This document shows, piece by piece, positions 1 through 10,249 of a DNA stretch of 64,000 nucleotides. Numbering within the stretch: position 1 is the first letter of the stretch; each line of letters starts with the position of its first letter. Where the stretch lies: positions 20,301 to 84,300 of the forward strand of contig JADZEK010000014.1 in the NCBI GenBank assembly GCA_020850595.1. The letters are read 5' to 3'. The notes beneath the pieces were generated by a model. That model was not told the origin of the DNA. It saw only the letters and a program-made list of their open reading frames with translations, and did no database searches. The position numbers and the translations under genes were made by a program. Source of the stretch: Anaerolineales bacterium (GTDB lineage: Bacteria; Chloroflexota; Anaerolineae; Anaerolineales; UBA6663).

Positions 1-1389
1 AAAGGCCTTGCGGACGTGGATGTCGCTGAAGAAGTCCGCGGGCACGCCGTTGCCGTCCAGGGCGCCGCTGCCAATGTAGGGGTTGCTGCCCGAGTCATCG
101 GCGGCGACGTTGAAGTTCATGAACAGGTCGGTGCGGTTGGTGGCCGGCAGGCCGCCCCACTTGCGCAGCGCCGCATCCGGGTGATCGGCATCCGGGGTGC
201 AGGCGTTGGTGCGGAAGTCGCAGGTTTCGCCGACGAACTCATCGGCCTGCGGCCGGTCGCCGGGGTTGACCGAGAAGAAGTCGGCATCGCCGGCCTGAGC
301 GGCGGCGAAGCGCGTGCCCCACTCAGCCACCTGCTTGACGATGACGGTCTGGGTCCGGGCGATGCCCGACGGGCCGCCTTCCCAGATCGGATCGCCCTCG
401 GCGCGCCAGTAGTTCGGGTTGGCGGTCAGCACATACTCTTCACCGGGGGTCCAGTGGTCGAGCACGTATGGGCCGGTGCCGTTGATGATGTCGGACAGTT
501 CGTCGTTTTCCGAGCCGGGGGCGTACCAGTTCTGCCAGGTGGCGCAATCGCCATCCCAGGCGCCGTTTTCCACGGCCCACTGCTCGTCAATGATCGAGCC
601 CCAGGTCTGGGCCAGGGTCGCCAGGAACGGCCCCCACGGCACGACCAGGTTGAAGGTGAGCGTGCCGGCGGCGTCATCGGCCACGATGGCGGCCTTCACC
701 TTCTCGCAGACGGCGGCCAGTTCTTCGGGGGTGGCGCCGGCCACCAGGGCCTCACGGTCGCCCGCGAAGGCGCCTTCACCAATTTCCTCGGTCACGTCGC
801 CCGAGTGGTAGCCCAAGATCGGCTCCAGCAGCAGCCATTGCGGGCCGTTGGGGTCCGACTGGAGCAGCCCGCGCCAGAAGGTGTAGGCGGCGTCGCTGGC
901 GGTCAGGTCGTTGCCATTGTGGAACGTGACGCCCGAGCGGATGTTGAAGGTGTAGACCTTGCCGTCGGCCGAAATGCCGCCGTTCACCACACTGGGCACT
1001 TCGGTAGCCAGCACCGGCACGTAGTTGACGGCGTCGGTGTGGTTGTAGAAGATCAGCGGCTCCATGATGTTCTGGATGAGCTGGCCGCTGGCCGTGTCGT
1101 AGGCCAGGTTCGGATCCATGGTATCAATGTCGCCGAAGAGCAGCTCGGTGAAGGTGGTCGGATCGTCGGTGTAGTGCGTGACGGCCTCCACCGGGGCGGG
1201 GGTGGCCGTGACAACCACTTCCTGCACCTGCGGGGTGCCTTCGACTTCGACGATCTGGGTCTGGATGATGACCTGGGCGGTCGGCGGGATAGACGTGGCG
1301 ACCGGCGTGGCTGGGGCGCAGGCGCCCAGCATCAAGCTGGCAATGACGATCAGGCCCAGCGTCACTGCCACACGTTTGTGGTTAAGCAT
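1..1389 (-). CDS. ABC transporter solute-binding lipoprotein, family 5 (partial, C-terminus outside window)
   Basis: Extracytoplasmic solute-binding protein of the peptide/nickel (DppA/OppA, SBP family 5) type; it would deliver oligopeptides or a similar solute to an ABC permease. The frame runs off the left edge, so 463 codons are visible. The start ATG at 1389 follows a very good Shine-Dalgarno (GGAGGAGAG). The N-terminus has a hydrophobic stretch ending in LMLGAC (lipid Cys24), then a Thr/Val/Pro linker. Further in are family-5 features: a DPN segment near residue 90, GVTFHNG with an acidic motif, and NPNYWRAEGDP. It lies downstream of the two ATPase genes at 1612-3616 on the same strand, so it belongs to that transport system; permease genes are probably beyond the edge. 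The substrate cannot be told from sequence. Confidence 0.9.
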   Translation of the reverse strand, partial: MLNHKRVAVTLGLIVIASLMLGACAPATPVATSIPPTAQVIIQTQIVEVEGTPQVQEVVVTATPAPVEAVTHYTDDPTTFTELLFGDIDTMDPNLAYDTASGQLIQNIMEPLIFYNHTDAVNYVPVLATEVPSVVNGGISADGKVYTFNIRSGVTFHNGNDLTASDAAYTFWRGLLQSDPNGPQWLLLEPILGYHSGDVTEEIGEGAFAGDREALVAGATPEELAAVCEKVKAAIVADDAAGTLTFNLVVPWGPFLATLAQTWGSIIDEQWAVENGAWDGDCATWQNWYAPGSENDELSDIINGTGPYVLDHWTPGEEYVLTANPNYWRAEGDPIWEGGPSGIARTQTVIVKQVAEWGTRFAAAQAGDADFFSVNPGDRPQADEFVGETCDFRTNACTPDADHPDAALRKWGGLPATNRTDLFMNFNVAADDSGSNPYIGSGALDGNGVPADFFSDIHVRKAF

Positions 1390-1611
1390 CTACTCTCCTC
1401 CTAGCAGCAAACAAACCAATCGGTTACAACGAAAGAACTCGGCCGCATGTGGGCCGCCAACTTCTGCCATCGTCTGATGGGCCTCACCTCCTCTCCGGTA
1501 TTATTTTGGGGGCCGGCCTGACACCGGCCGCGCCTTCTGAGCGCCCCCGGTGGGGTCGGGCCGAACAATCGGTTTCCGCCGGGGCGGGGTCAAGCGCGCC
1601 CCGGCTTTCGC

Positions 1612-2623
1612 TTACACCAAGTGACAGGCGACATAATGGCCCGGGCTGGCGGCCCGCCATTCCGGGTCCTGTTCACGGCAGATGTCAATGGCCAAAGGGC
1701 AGCGCGTGTTGAACGGGCAGCCCTTGGGCGGGTTGGCCGGGCTGGGCGGGTCTCCGGTCAGGATGATCCGCTGGCGGCGCTCTTCCACGTAGGGGTCGGG
1801 CACTGGCACGGCCGACAGCAGCGCCTGCGTGTACGGATGCAGCGGATTATGGTAAAGCTCATTCCGCTCGGTCATTTCCATCAGGTGGCCCAGGTACATC
1901 ACCGCCACCCGGTCGGAAATGTGGCGCACCATGCTCAAATCGTGCGCGATAAACAGGTAGGTCAGGCCCAGTTCCTTCTGGAGGTCTTCCAAAAGGTTCA
2001 CCACCTGCGCCTGAATAGATACGTCCAGGGCGGAGATTGGTTCATCGCAGACAATAAAGGAGGGGCTGAGGGCCAGGGCGCGGGCGATGCCGATGCGCTG
2101 GCGCTGACCGCCCGAAAATTCGTGCGGAAAGCGCTTGGAATACTGCGGGTTGAGGCCGACGATGCGCAGCAGGTTCTGTACCTGGTCGTCGCGCTCCTTG
2201 CCGCTGGCAATGCCGTGGACTTCGAGCGGCTCGCCGACGATCTCAGCCACGGTTTGGCGCGGGTTGAGCGAGGCGTAGGGGTCCTGAAAGATCATCTGCA
2301 TCCGGCGGCGCTTGCGGCGCAGGTCTTCGCCGCGCAGGGCCGTCAGGTCTTCGCCTTCGAAGAAGACGCGCCCGGCCGTGGGGCGGTAGAGCTGCAAGAT
2401 GGCGCGGCCCGTGGTGGATTTGCCGCAGCCGCTCTCGCCCACCAGTCCCAGGGTTTCGCCTTTGCGCACCTCGAACGACACGCCGTCCACGGCCTTCACC
2501 GCGCCCACCTGGCGCTGGAGCACCCCGCGCCGGATGGGGAAGTGCATCTTGAGGTTCTCAACGCGCAGCAGCGCCGAGGCAGGTTCGGCGGCGGCGGGCG
2601 CCGAGCGGGGCGGGGCCTGAGGG

Positions 2624-2634
<11 letters not shown>
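1612..2634 (-). CDS. Oligopeptide/dipeptide ABC transporter ATP-binding protein (OppF/DppF type)
   Basis: Cytoplasmic ATPase subunit that energises peptide import. The 340-residue form starts at ATG 2634, which overlaps the end of the preceding ATPase gene (CGCTATGACCGCTGA); an in-frame extension upstream lies inside that gene and is not used. All ABC motifs are present: Walker [11 protein letters not shown]-loop [12 protein letters not shown], signature [15 protein letters not shown], Walker B FIVCDEP and the switch His in IAHDLS. The C-terminal extension has the Opp/Dpp-specific GCPFNTRCP...C cysteine cluster, typical of OppF/DppF. It is translationally coupled to the OppD-type gene at 2624-3616. 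Confidence 0.95.
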
Positions 2635-3616
<982 letters not shown>

Positions 3617-3927
3617 CTAAGTTGGGCCTCCTGGCAGCCGGCGCCTGGCAGCGCCTGGGCTGAGGGCGATCGCCCCACGGGGCGAAACCAGCCTGAGTTG
3701 AACGCCACTGTACATCTGAGACGCTCGGCCGGGCAAGTTACATATGTCGTCGAAAAATATCAATGCAGCGGGCAAGCGCTTTGACGCCGGGGCACAGCCG
3801 GTCGGCGCCGGCGATTGGCCGAGACTGCGCGCTACTGCTTCATACTCGCGCAGGGCAGTTTGGTTCATTCGGCCGCCGCGTCCCCAGAGTGTGACTCTAC
3901 CCGAAAATCGCCAATCTGTACAAGCCG
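3617..3927. other. Intergenic region upstream of the OppD-type gene
   Basis: No gene is supported here. There is a short GC hairpin at 3671-3684 (CGCCCC/GGGGCG) without a U-tract. On the minus strand a TTGATA hexamer lies near 3757-3762, with no convincing -10 box downstream. A frame running the other way has no recognisable protein content. Confidence 0.5.
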
Positions 3928-5871
3928 TTAACCGTCCAGCGCGAGCGCCAGGGCCTCCAGGTTCCACAGGCCCGAGGCGGCCGAGGCGTCGAGCTGATAA
4001 CCCCGGACGCTGTTGGCGGCCGGGCCGACTTTGGGCCGGAAGAACAGCGGCAGCGCGGGCAGGTCTTGGGTAAATAGGTGCTGCGCTTCCACCTGCCCGG
4101 CGCGGCGCGTAGCAGTGTCGAGGGCGCTCAGGGCCGACCGGCAGGCGGCGTCGTAGTCTGGGTTACTGTAGCCGGTGTCGTTGGAGCCGCCCGGGTTGTC
4201 GCTGCTGGGCAGCGCGCTGGTCAGGTACAGGTCGCAGGGCGGCGTCGGGCCGGTCATCCACGGGAAGACGGCCAGGTCGAACTGGCGGCCAAAGACCAGG
4301 CTGTCGGGCCACACGTCGTAGAGCGCTTCGGGCGTGTGCAGTTCGGGCCGCGCCTCCAGGCCGCAGTTGGTGAGCAACTGGGTGCGGATAAATTCAAGTA
4401 ACGCCGAGCGGAAGGCGCTTTCGGGCGGGGCCGACACCAGGCCGACCGATAAGCGGCGGCTGCCCTGCTCGCGCACGCCGTCGCCGTCGGCGTCGGCCCA
4501 GCCGGCCTCGGCCAGCAGCGCCTGTCCCCGCGCCGGATCGAACGGATAGCGCGTGAGGGTCTCGCCGCCGAAAAGCGGGTGCCCGGCGGGCACATAGGCG
4601 GCGGGCACTTCCGAGAGGCCGTAGACCAGCTGGTCAATGAGCGCCTGGCGGTCGAGGCAGTAGGCCACGGCCTGGCGCACGCGCGCGTCGGTGAACAGGT
4701 CTAGCCCCGCGCCGCGCCGGTAGCCCGCCTCCGGCTGGATGCCGAAGTCGAGGTGCTCGAACACATCGCCCGCGACGATTTGGGCAGTCACCTGCCCGGC
4801 GTCGCGCGCGGCCAACAGGTCGGGGATTTGGCTGGTCCAGTCCACGTCATCGCCGCCCAGGTGGCAGGTGTTGGTCGCCAGCTCGTTGAGCACGCTGGCG
4901 GCCTCGAGGCCAAAGCGGAACGTGACCTTGTCCACACGCGGCAGCCCTTCGGCAGCGCGGAAGTAGTAGGGGTTGCGCTCCACGGTCAGGTGGCCGCCCT
5001 TGACCCACCCCTCGGCGCTGATGACGAACGGCCCCCAGCCCAGCGGGCGCTCGTTGGCGGCCGGGTCACTTTGCAGCGCGGCGGCGCTCAGCCCGCCATA
5101 GGCGTGGCGCGGCAGCGGGGTCCAGAAGCGCTGGGCGTAGTCGCTGTCGAGGAAGCCGGGCAGGCCGGTCCAACGGGTGGTGGTGTCACTGGTGGCGATG
5201 TAGCTGGCGGTGCGGCTGATGAGGTATTTACCCCGTGGGGTGTCAGGGCTGGCATCTATCTCATAGGAGAAGAGCGAGTCGTCGGCGGTGAGCGGCGCGC
5301 CGTCGGACCAGCGCAGATCGGGCAACAGCGTGAACTCGGCCCAGACCTGGATGGTGCGGACCGGGTCGGGGCCGACGTAGCTCAGCAGGCTGCCATCCGG
5401 CTGGCGCAGGTGGATGCCATCCACCAGCGGCACGACCGCCCCCGTGACGGCGTCCACGACCGTCTGGCCGGGCGAGACTTCGACTTCCAGCGTGCCCGCG
5501 GTGCCGGCCTCCACACTGGGCAGCGCGGCCAGGAGGACGGGCTGATCCACGTAGCCGACGGTGTCAATCGGACCATCGAACAGCGCCTGGAAGATGGCGC
5601 CGCGGGCGCGGGTGTCGTCGCCGTACAGGTAGAGCGAGAGCGGCTCGCCGGTCTGGCAGACGACCAACTCGATGGGCGTGGGCGTCGGCGAGGGCGAGGC
5701 AGTCGGCGTCAGCGTGGGCGGCGCGGGCGTGGATGAGGGGCCGGGGGTGGCGGTGAAACCAGGCTTGGGCGTGACCGGCGGCGTGGGCGTGGGGCCGCAA
5801 GCCGCAAGTACGATCAGGGCCAGAAGCGCGGCGGAAATGAGCGGCGTGGCGCGGCGGCGTGGCGTTTCCAT
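3928..5871 (-). CDS. ABC transporter solute-binding lipoprotein, family 5
   Basis: Peptide/nickel-type extracytoplasmic solute-binding protein, 647 aa from ATG 5871. An in-frame upstream ATG is less likely because a TATACT -10 box sits just before 5871. The signal peptide ends in LIVLAAC (lipobox), followed by a Pro/Thr-rich tether of about 45 residues. Family signs are DLRWSDGAPLTADD, WGPFVIS near the middle, ERNPYYFRAAEGLP and FTDARVRQAVAYCLDRQ, the last being the usual interdomain segment of SBP_bac_5. It is larger and diverged from the first solute-binding protein in this cluster, so the system may serve two substrates. It lies 94 bases downstream of the degenerate ABC gene. Confidence 0.9.
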   Translation of the reverse strand: METPRRRATPLISAALLALIVLAACGPTPTPPVTPKPGFTATPGPSSTPAPPTLTPTASPSPTPTPIELVVCQTGEPLSLYLYGDDTRARGAIFQALFDGPIDTVGYVDQPVLLAALPSVEAGTAGTLEVEVSPGQTVVDAVTGAVVPLVDGIHLRQPDGSLLSYVGPDPVRTIQVWAEFTLLPDLRWSDGAPLTADDSLFSYEIDASPDTPRGKYLISRTASYIATSDTTTRWTGLPGFLDSDYAQRFWTPLPRHAYGGLSAAALQSDPAANERPLGWGPFVISAEGWVKGGHLTVERNPYYFRAAEGLPRVDKVTFRFGLEAASVLNELATNTCHLGGDDVDWTSQIPDLLAARDAGQVTAQIVAGDVFEHLDFGIQPEAGYRRGAGLDLFTDARVRQAVAYCLDRQALIDQLVYGLSEVPAAYVPAGHPLFGGETLTRYPFDPARGQALLAEAGWADADGDGVREQGSRRLSVGLVSAPPESAFRSALLEFIRTQLLTNCGLEARPELHTPEALYDVWPDSLVFGRQFDLAVFPWMTGPTPPCDLYLTSALPSSDNPGGSNDTGYSNPDYDAACRSALSALDTATRRAGQVEAQHLFTQDLPALPLFFRPKVGPAANSVRGYQLDASAASGLWNLEALALALDG

Positions 5872-5882
5872 GCGGGGTCGTG

Positions 5883-5888
5883 AGTATA
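5883..5888 (-). promoter_or_regulatory. -10 box (TATACT) of the solute-binding protein gene
   Basis: TATACT on the minus strand ends 11 bases before ATG 5871. A start point about 7 bases downstream would leave a leader of a few bases at most. No clear -35 was found. Confidence 0.45.
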
Positions 5889-5894
5889 ACACAC

Positions 5895-5930
5895 GGAGGC
5901 GGGAGGTCGGACGTTGGAGGTCAGAGGGAG
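5895..5930 (+). repeat. GGAGGTCAGAGG-type dispersed repeat
   Basis: Purine-rich degenerate repeats (GGAGGCGGGAGGTCGG..., GGAGGTCAGAGG) of the same type as at 7635, 16551, 24155 and 58261. Intergenic in every case. Confidence 0.55.
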
Positions 5931-5965
5931 GCCTCGCGGGCGGAGCGAGCCAGGGCGCGAGAGGA

Positions 5966-6664
5966 TCAGTTGGGGTGCAGCCCGCTGGGGTCGAGGCGCA
6001 GGGTGCGCGCGGCGACGCTGGCGGCCACGGCCGGGTCGGCGGTGAGGCAGAGGAGGGCGAGGTTGGCGCGGGCGGCGTAAGCGTCGAGCAGGGCCAGCAG
6101 CGGGCCGGCGGCCGCCGGCTCCAGCCGGTCGGTGAGGGCGTCGCACACCAGCACTTGCGGCTGGAGCAGGCAGGCGCGAGCCAGGGCCACGCGCTGGCAC
6201 ATGGCGTGCGAAAGCGAGGCGGCGCGAGTCGTGAGCAGCCAGCCGTTCACCTGCCAGGCGGCGGCGGCCTGGGCGGCCAGGGCGCGGCGTTCGGCGGGGC
6301 GGCCCAGGTTGTGCACCCCCAGCGGCTCGGCCAGCACATCGCCTAGGGAGGCATAGGGCGGCAGGGCGCGCCGGCCTTCGCCGCCCACGTATTGCAGGGC
6401 GCGGCGCAGGCGGCGCAGTTGGCCGCCCCAGGCGCGGGTCAGGTCTGCGCCGCCGAGGCGCACCCGGCCAGAGGCAGGTTTTTCGATGACGGCGACGGCG
6501 CGCGCCAGGGCCGAGATCAGGTCAGGCGGGCCGATGATGGCAAGGCGCTCGCCGGCATCCAGCTCAAAGCTGAGCGGGGCAAACGCCGGGGCGGTGGCGC
6601 GCCCGCCCGGAACGCGGGCCAGGGCGCTGAGGGCTTCGACGGCGAGCAGTGGGGCAGCGGCCAC
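5966..6664 (-). CDS. Degenerate ABC-type ATPase domain protein (nucleotide-site residues lost)
   Basis: A 232-residue single ABC domain that has lost its catalytic residues. The position of Walker A (residues 45-52) reads GPPDLISA, with no lysine and no GxGKS. The signature is LSHAMCQRVALARA (151-164) in place of LSGGQ. Walker B is VLVCDALT (171-178), with Ala where the catalytic Glu should be. The fold outline (Q91 of the Q-loop, DVLAEPLGVH, RVALARACLLQPQVLVCD) is clear and most like Opp/Dpp ATPases. It follows the small gene at 6674 by 9 bases and precedes a solute-binding protein, so it may be a regulatory or structural pseudo-ATPase. The frame is intact over its full length, which argues against simple decay. 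Confidence 0.75.
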   Translation of the reverse strand: MAAAPLLAVEALSALARVPGGRATAPAFAPLSFELDAGERLAIIGPPDLISALARAVAVIEKPASGRVRLGGADLTRAWGGQLRRLRRALQYVGGEGRRALPPYASLGDVLAEPLGVHNLGRPAERRALAAQAAAAWQVNGWLLTTRAASLSHAMCQRVALARACLLQPQVLVCDALTDRLEPAAAGPLLALLDAYAARANLALLCLTADPAVAASVAARTLRLDPSGLHPN

Positions 6665-6673
6665 GCCGGCCGC

Positions 6674-6970
6674 TCAGCGCATGAGCTGATTAAAGGAAAA
6701 CCAGCCGAGCCGCGGGCCGAACAGGTTCTCGACGTAGAGCAGGTGATACTGCGCGGCCAGGTGGTCGTGGGAGGTGTGGCTCTCGCGGAACAAGCCGGGC
6801 CGGCCGAACGCGGCGCGCCAGGGCAGGCGGCGCTGCTGGCGGGCGGCGCGTTGCAGCAGGCGGCGGCGCAGCGTAGGCGCGGGGGCGGCGCTGCCGGCGG
6901 CGGCCCGCAGGCTGTCGCGCAGGGTGACTTCCAGGGGGTCGAGCACCTCTCGCCGATTACGTGAATTCAT
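6674..6970 (-). CDS. Small basic protein coupled to an ECF sigma factor (possible anti-sigma remnant)
   Basis: 98 aa from ATG 6970, which overlaps the sigma-factor stop by 14 bases and so suggests translational coupling. The first half is Arg/Ala-rich and helical (LRRRLLQRAARQQRR). The second half has a His-containing segment (ESHTSHDHLAAQYH) and an aromatic end. There is no transmembrane segment and no HxxxCxxC zinc motif, so it is not a standard anti-sigma factor even though it occupies the usual position of one. It could be a shortened anti-sigma protein; the function is unknown. Confidence 0.55.
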   Translation of the reverse strand: MNSRNRREVLDPLEVTLRDSLRAAAGSAAPAPTLRRRLLQRAARQQRRLPWRAAFGRPGLFRESHTSHDHLAAQYHLLYVENLFGPRLGWFSFNQLMR

Positions 6971-7529
6971 ATTGCACCTCAGACGTCTGCGCTGCCCCGG
7001 CCAACTGCCGGCGGAGGTTCTCGCGGCCATAGTGCAGACGAGACTTAACCGTGCCCACCGGCACACTCAGAATGTCACCGATTTCCTGCAAACTCAAATC
7101 GTTCAGGTAGTAGAGCACGATGGCGACGCGCTGGTTGAAGGGCAGGGTGTCAATAGCCTTTTGCATCCGGCGCAGGTCGTCATGCCGTTCGGCTTCCGGC
7201 TCCGGGCTGTACTTGGCGGGGCCGATGAGCTGATCCACGAAATCTTCCAGCGGCACGCGCCACTTGTTGCGGCGGGTGACGTAGGTGTAGCTGAGATTAA
7301 CCGTAACGCGGTACAGCCACGGCGACAGTGGGAGGGAAGTGTCTATCCGGTGGGCGTACTGGTGCAGGCGCAAAAAGACTTCTTGCAGAATGTCCTCCGC
7401 GGCCTCCTGATCCTGGATAATGGCCAGGGCGGTGCGGAAGACCGGCAGCCGGTGGCGGTCGTATAGCTGGCCGAGGGCTTCCAGATCACCCGATTGCAGT
7501 CTCAGGATTAAGCGCGCGTCGTCGCTCAT
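6957..7529 (-). CDS. RNA polymerase ECF-type sigma factor
   Basis: Alternative sigma factor, 190 aa. Region 2 covers about residues 20-90 (LYDRHRLPVFRTALAIIQDQEAAEDILQEVF is the core-binding and -10 recognition part). Region 4 covers about 125-180, with helix-turn-helix LSLQEIGDILSVPVGTVKSRLHYGRENLR. It is the first gene of a minus-strand run continuing into the small coupled protein, the pseudo-ATPase and the peptide ABC genes, so it may control that cluster. No extra C-terminal sensor domain is present. Confidence 0.92.
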   Translation of the reverse strand: MSDDARLILRLQSGDLEALGQLYDRHRLPVFRTALAIIQDQEAAEDILQEVFLRLHQYAHRIDTSLPLSPWLYRVTVNLSYTYVTRRNKWRVPLEDFVDQLIGPAKYSPEPEAERHDDLRRMQKAIDTLPFNQRVAIVLYYLNDLSLQEIGDILSVPVGTVKSRLHYGRENLRRQLAGAAQTSEVQYEFT

Positions 7530-7634
7530 AGGTTGTTGAATTAGCTAGACTACCCACGACCAGCGGCGGAGGTTCAACCGCGCCCGCCCGGATGCTGCCT
7601 GCATTATGGCGGGATTCGCGGCGGGGGTCAATGC

Positions 7635-7674
7635 GGGGAGGAAAGGTGAGAGGTAAGAGGTGAGAAGCGGGAGG
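7635..7674 (+). repeat. GGAGGTCAGAGG-type dispersed repeat
   Basis: GGGGAGGAAAGGTGAGAGGTAAGAGGTGAGAAG-like purine run between trmD and the sigma gene. Degenerate copy of the family seen at 5895, 16551, 24155 and 58261. Confidence 0.5.
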
Positions 7675-7693
7675 GCCGAGTTGGGGCCGGGCG

Positions 7694-8464
7694 CTAGCTC
7701 GCGGCGGCGCGCTGCTGGGCGACCTCCTCGGCCAGGCGGCTGAGGTAGCGCTTATCGGCCTCGCTCAGGTCGAGCTTGAGCAGCAGGTCGGGCCGGCGCA
7801 GGAAGGTGCGGCGCAGGCTCTCTTCGCGCCGCCAGCGCTCGATGCGGGCGTGGTCGCCGGAGAGCAGCACGGCCGGCACGCCCCAGCCGCGAAACTCCGG
7901 CGGGCGCGTGTAGTGCGGGTACTCCAGCAGGCCGGAGGCGTGCGAGTCGTCTTGCGCGCCGGTCGGGTCGCCCAGCACGCCCGGCTGCAAGCGCGCCACC
8001 GCGTCCACGACGGCCAGCGCGGCCAACTCGCCGCCGGTGAGCACAAAGTCGCCGAGCGAGATCTCGGCCGTTGCCAGGTATTGCCGGATGCGCTCGTCGA
8101 AGCCCTCGTAGCGCCCGCAGATCAGCGCGAAGTGCGGCACGGCCGCCAACGCCTCGGCCACGCGCTGGCTGAAGGGCCGGCCCTGCGGGGTGAGCAAGAT
8201 GACGGGCGGGCGCGCGGCCGGGTCGGCCCCCAGCACGGCCTCCACCGCGGCGAAGACCGGCTCGGGTTTCATCACCATGCCGCCGCCGCCGCCGTAGGGC
8301 AGGTCGTCGGTCACGTTGTGCTTGCCGCCTGCGTAGTCGCGGATGTTGTGGACCTGGATGTCGAGCAGCCCCGCCGCCTGGGCGCGCTTGAGGATGGACT
8401 CCTGCACGTAGGCCTGGCAGATGGCCGGGAAGAGCGTGAAGAGGTCGTAGCGCGGCATGGGCAT
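7694..8464 (-). CDS. trmD: tRNA (guanine-N1-)-methyltransferase TrmD
   Basis: Methylates N1 of G37 in tRNAs using S-adenosylmethionine, preventing +1 frameshifts. 256 aa from ATG 8464; a second ATG two codons on is equally possible. The SPOUT trefoil-knot signature is clear: [29 protein letters not shown], and [30 protein letters not shown]. The [20 protein letters not shown] segment is diagnostic of TrmD. It lies 31 bases downstream of ldh. The usual rimM/rplS neighbours are absent. The longer in-frame N-terminal stretch overlaps ldh and is not needed. Confidence 0.96.
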   Translation of the reverse strand: MPMPRYDLFTLFPAICQAYVQESILKRAQAAGLLDIQVHNIRDYAGGKHNVTDDLPYGGGGGMVMKPEPVFAAVEAVLGADPAARPPVILLTPQGRPFSQRVAEALAAVPHFALICGRYEGFDERIRQYLATAEISLGDFVLTGGELAALAVVDAVARLQPGVLGDPTGAQDDSHASGLLEYPHYTRPPEFRGWGVPAVLLSGDHARIERWRREESLRRTFLRRPDLLLKLDLSEADKRYLSRLAEEVAQQRAAAS

Positions 8465-8495
8465 ATTGTAGCGGAGGTTGCCGCTGCCCTGCCCG

Positions 8496-9458
<963 letters not shown>

Positions 9459-9489
9459 TCAGTCTCCTGGTGACGTAACGTTGCCGGAG

Positions 9490-9495
9490 ATTATA
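9490..9495 (-). promoter_or_regulatory. -10 box (TATAAT) for ldh
   Basis: Perfect TATAAT on the minus strand, 34 bases before the ldh ATG. No matching -35 at the expected distance. It sits in the 95-base divergent ldh/maf gap. Confidence 0.5.
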
Positions 9496-9532
9496 GCGAA
9501 AGGCGGGGGCCGACCGCCCCCCCTGGCCTTCG

Positions 9533-9541
9533 TGCTAGAAT
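9533..9541 (+). promoter_or_regulatory. Extended -10 box (TGCTAGAAT) for maf
   Basis: TGnTAGAAT ends 9 bases before the maf ATG at 9551, implying a leaderless or near-leaderless transcript. Confidence 0.45.
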
Positions 9542-9550
9542 GGCGGCCAT

Positions 9551-10249
9551 ATGCGCCCAGTCGTTCTGGCCTCTTCGTCGCCCCGGCGGCAGGAACTCCT
9601 GGCACTCGGAGGCGTGCGCTTCGAGGTGCGGGCCACGGCGACCCCCGAGTCGGTGCAGGCCGGCGAGACCGCCCGCGCCATGGTGGCGCGCCTGAGCCGG
9701 GCCAAGGCGCGCGCCGCCGCGTCAAGCGCCCCGGCGGACGCGCTCGTGCTCGGAGCCGACACCACCGTCGTGCTCTCCGACGGCCCCCAAGAAACCATCC
9801 TCGAAAAGCCGCGCGACGCGGCCGACGCGGCGCGCATGCTGCGCCTGCTGCGCGGGCGCGCCCACGCGGTGCTCACGGCCATCACCCTGCTTGACACCGC
9901 GACCGGCACCGCGACCACCGAGGTCGTCGCCGCGCAGGTGCCCATGCGCGCCTACACCGACGCCGAAATTGACGCCTACGTGGCGAGCGGCGACCCGCTG
10001 GACAAGGCCGGCGCCTACGCTATTCAGTACGCCGGCTTTCAGCCCGTAGACCTGACCCAGTTTAGCGATTGCTTTGCCACGGTGATGGGGCTGCCGGTGT
10101 GCCGCGTGGTCGAGCGGCTGCGCGCGCGTGGGGCGGCCACCGACCCGGCGCTGCGGCCCGCCAACTGCGACGCCCCGCGGGCCTGCCCCATCGTGGCCCA
10201 CCTGGGAGGCGGCGCCCCGCCGGTGAGACGTGACCCGACTAACCCCTAA
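9551..10249 (+). CDS. maf: Maf-family nucleoside triphosphate pyrophosphatase
   Basis: Housecleaning enzyme that hydrolyses dTTP/UTP or modified nucleotides to the monophosphate and PPi. 232 aa. The Maf signature LASSSPRRQELL opens the protein. GADTTVV and EKPRDAADAARMLRLLRGRAHAVLTAI give the metal and nucleotide site, and KAGAYAIQ lies near the end. It is about 30 residues longer than typical Maf (190-200 aa), with an unconserved C-terminal tail (PALRPANCDAPRAC...) that overlaps the start of the next gene by 20 bases. First gene of the maf-PBP-rsgA operon. Confidence 0.93.
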   Translation: MRPVVLASSSPRRQELLALGGVRFEVRATATPESVQAGETARAMVARLSRAKARAAASSAPADALVLGADTTVVLSDGPQETILEKPRDAADAARMLRLLRGRAHAVLTAITLLDTATGTATTEVVAAQVPMRAYTDAEIDAYVASGDPLDKAGAYAIQYAGFQPVDLTQFSDCFATVMGLPVCRVVERLRARGAATDPALRPANCDAPRACPIVAHLGGGAPPVRRDPTNP

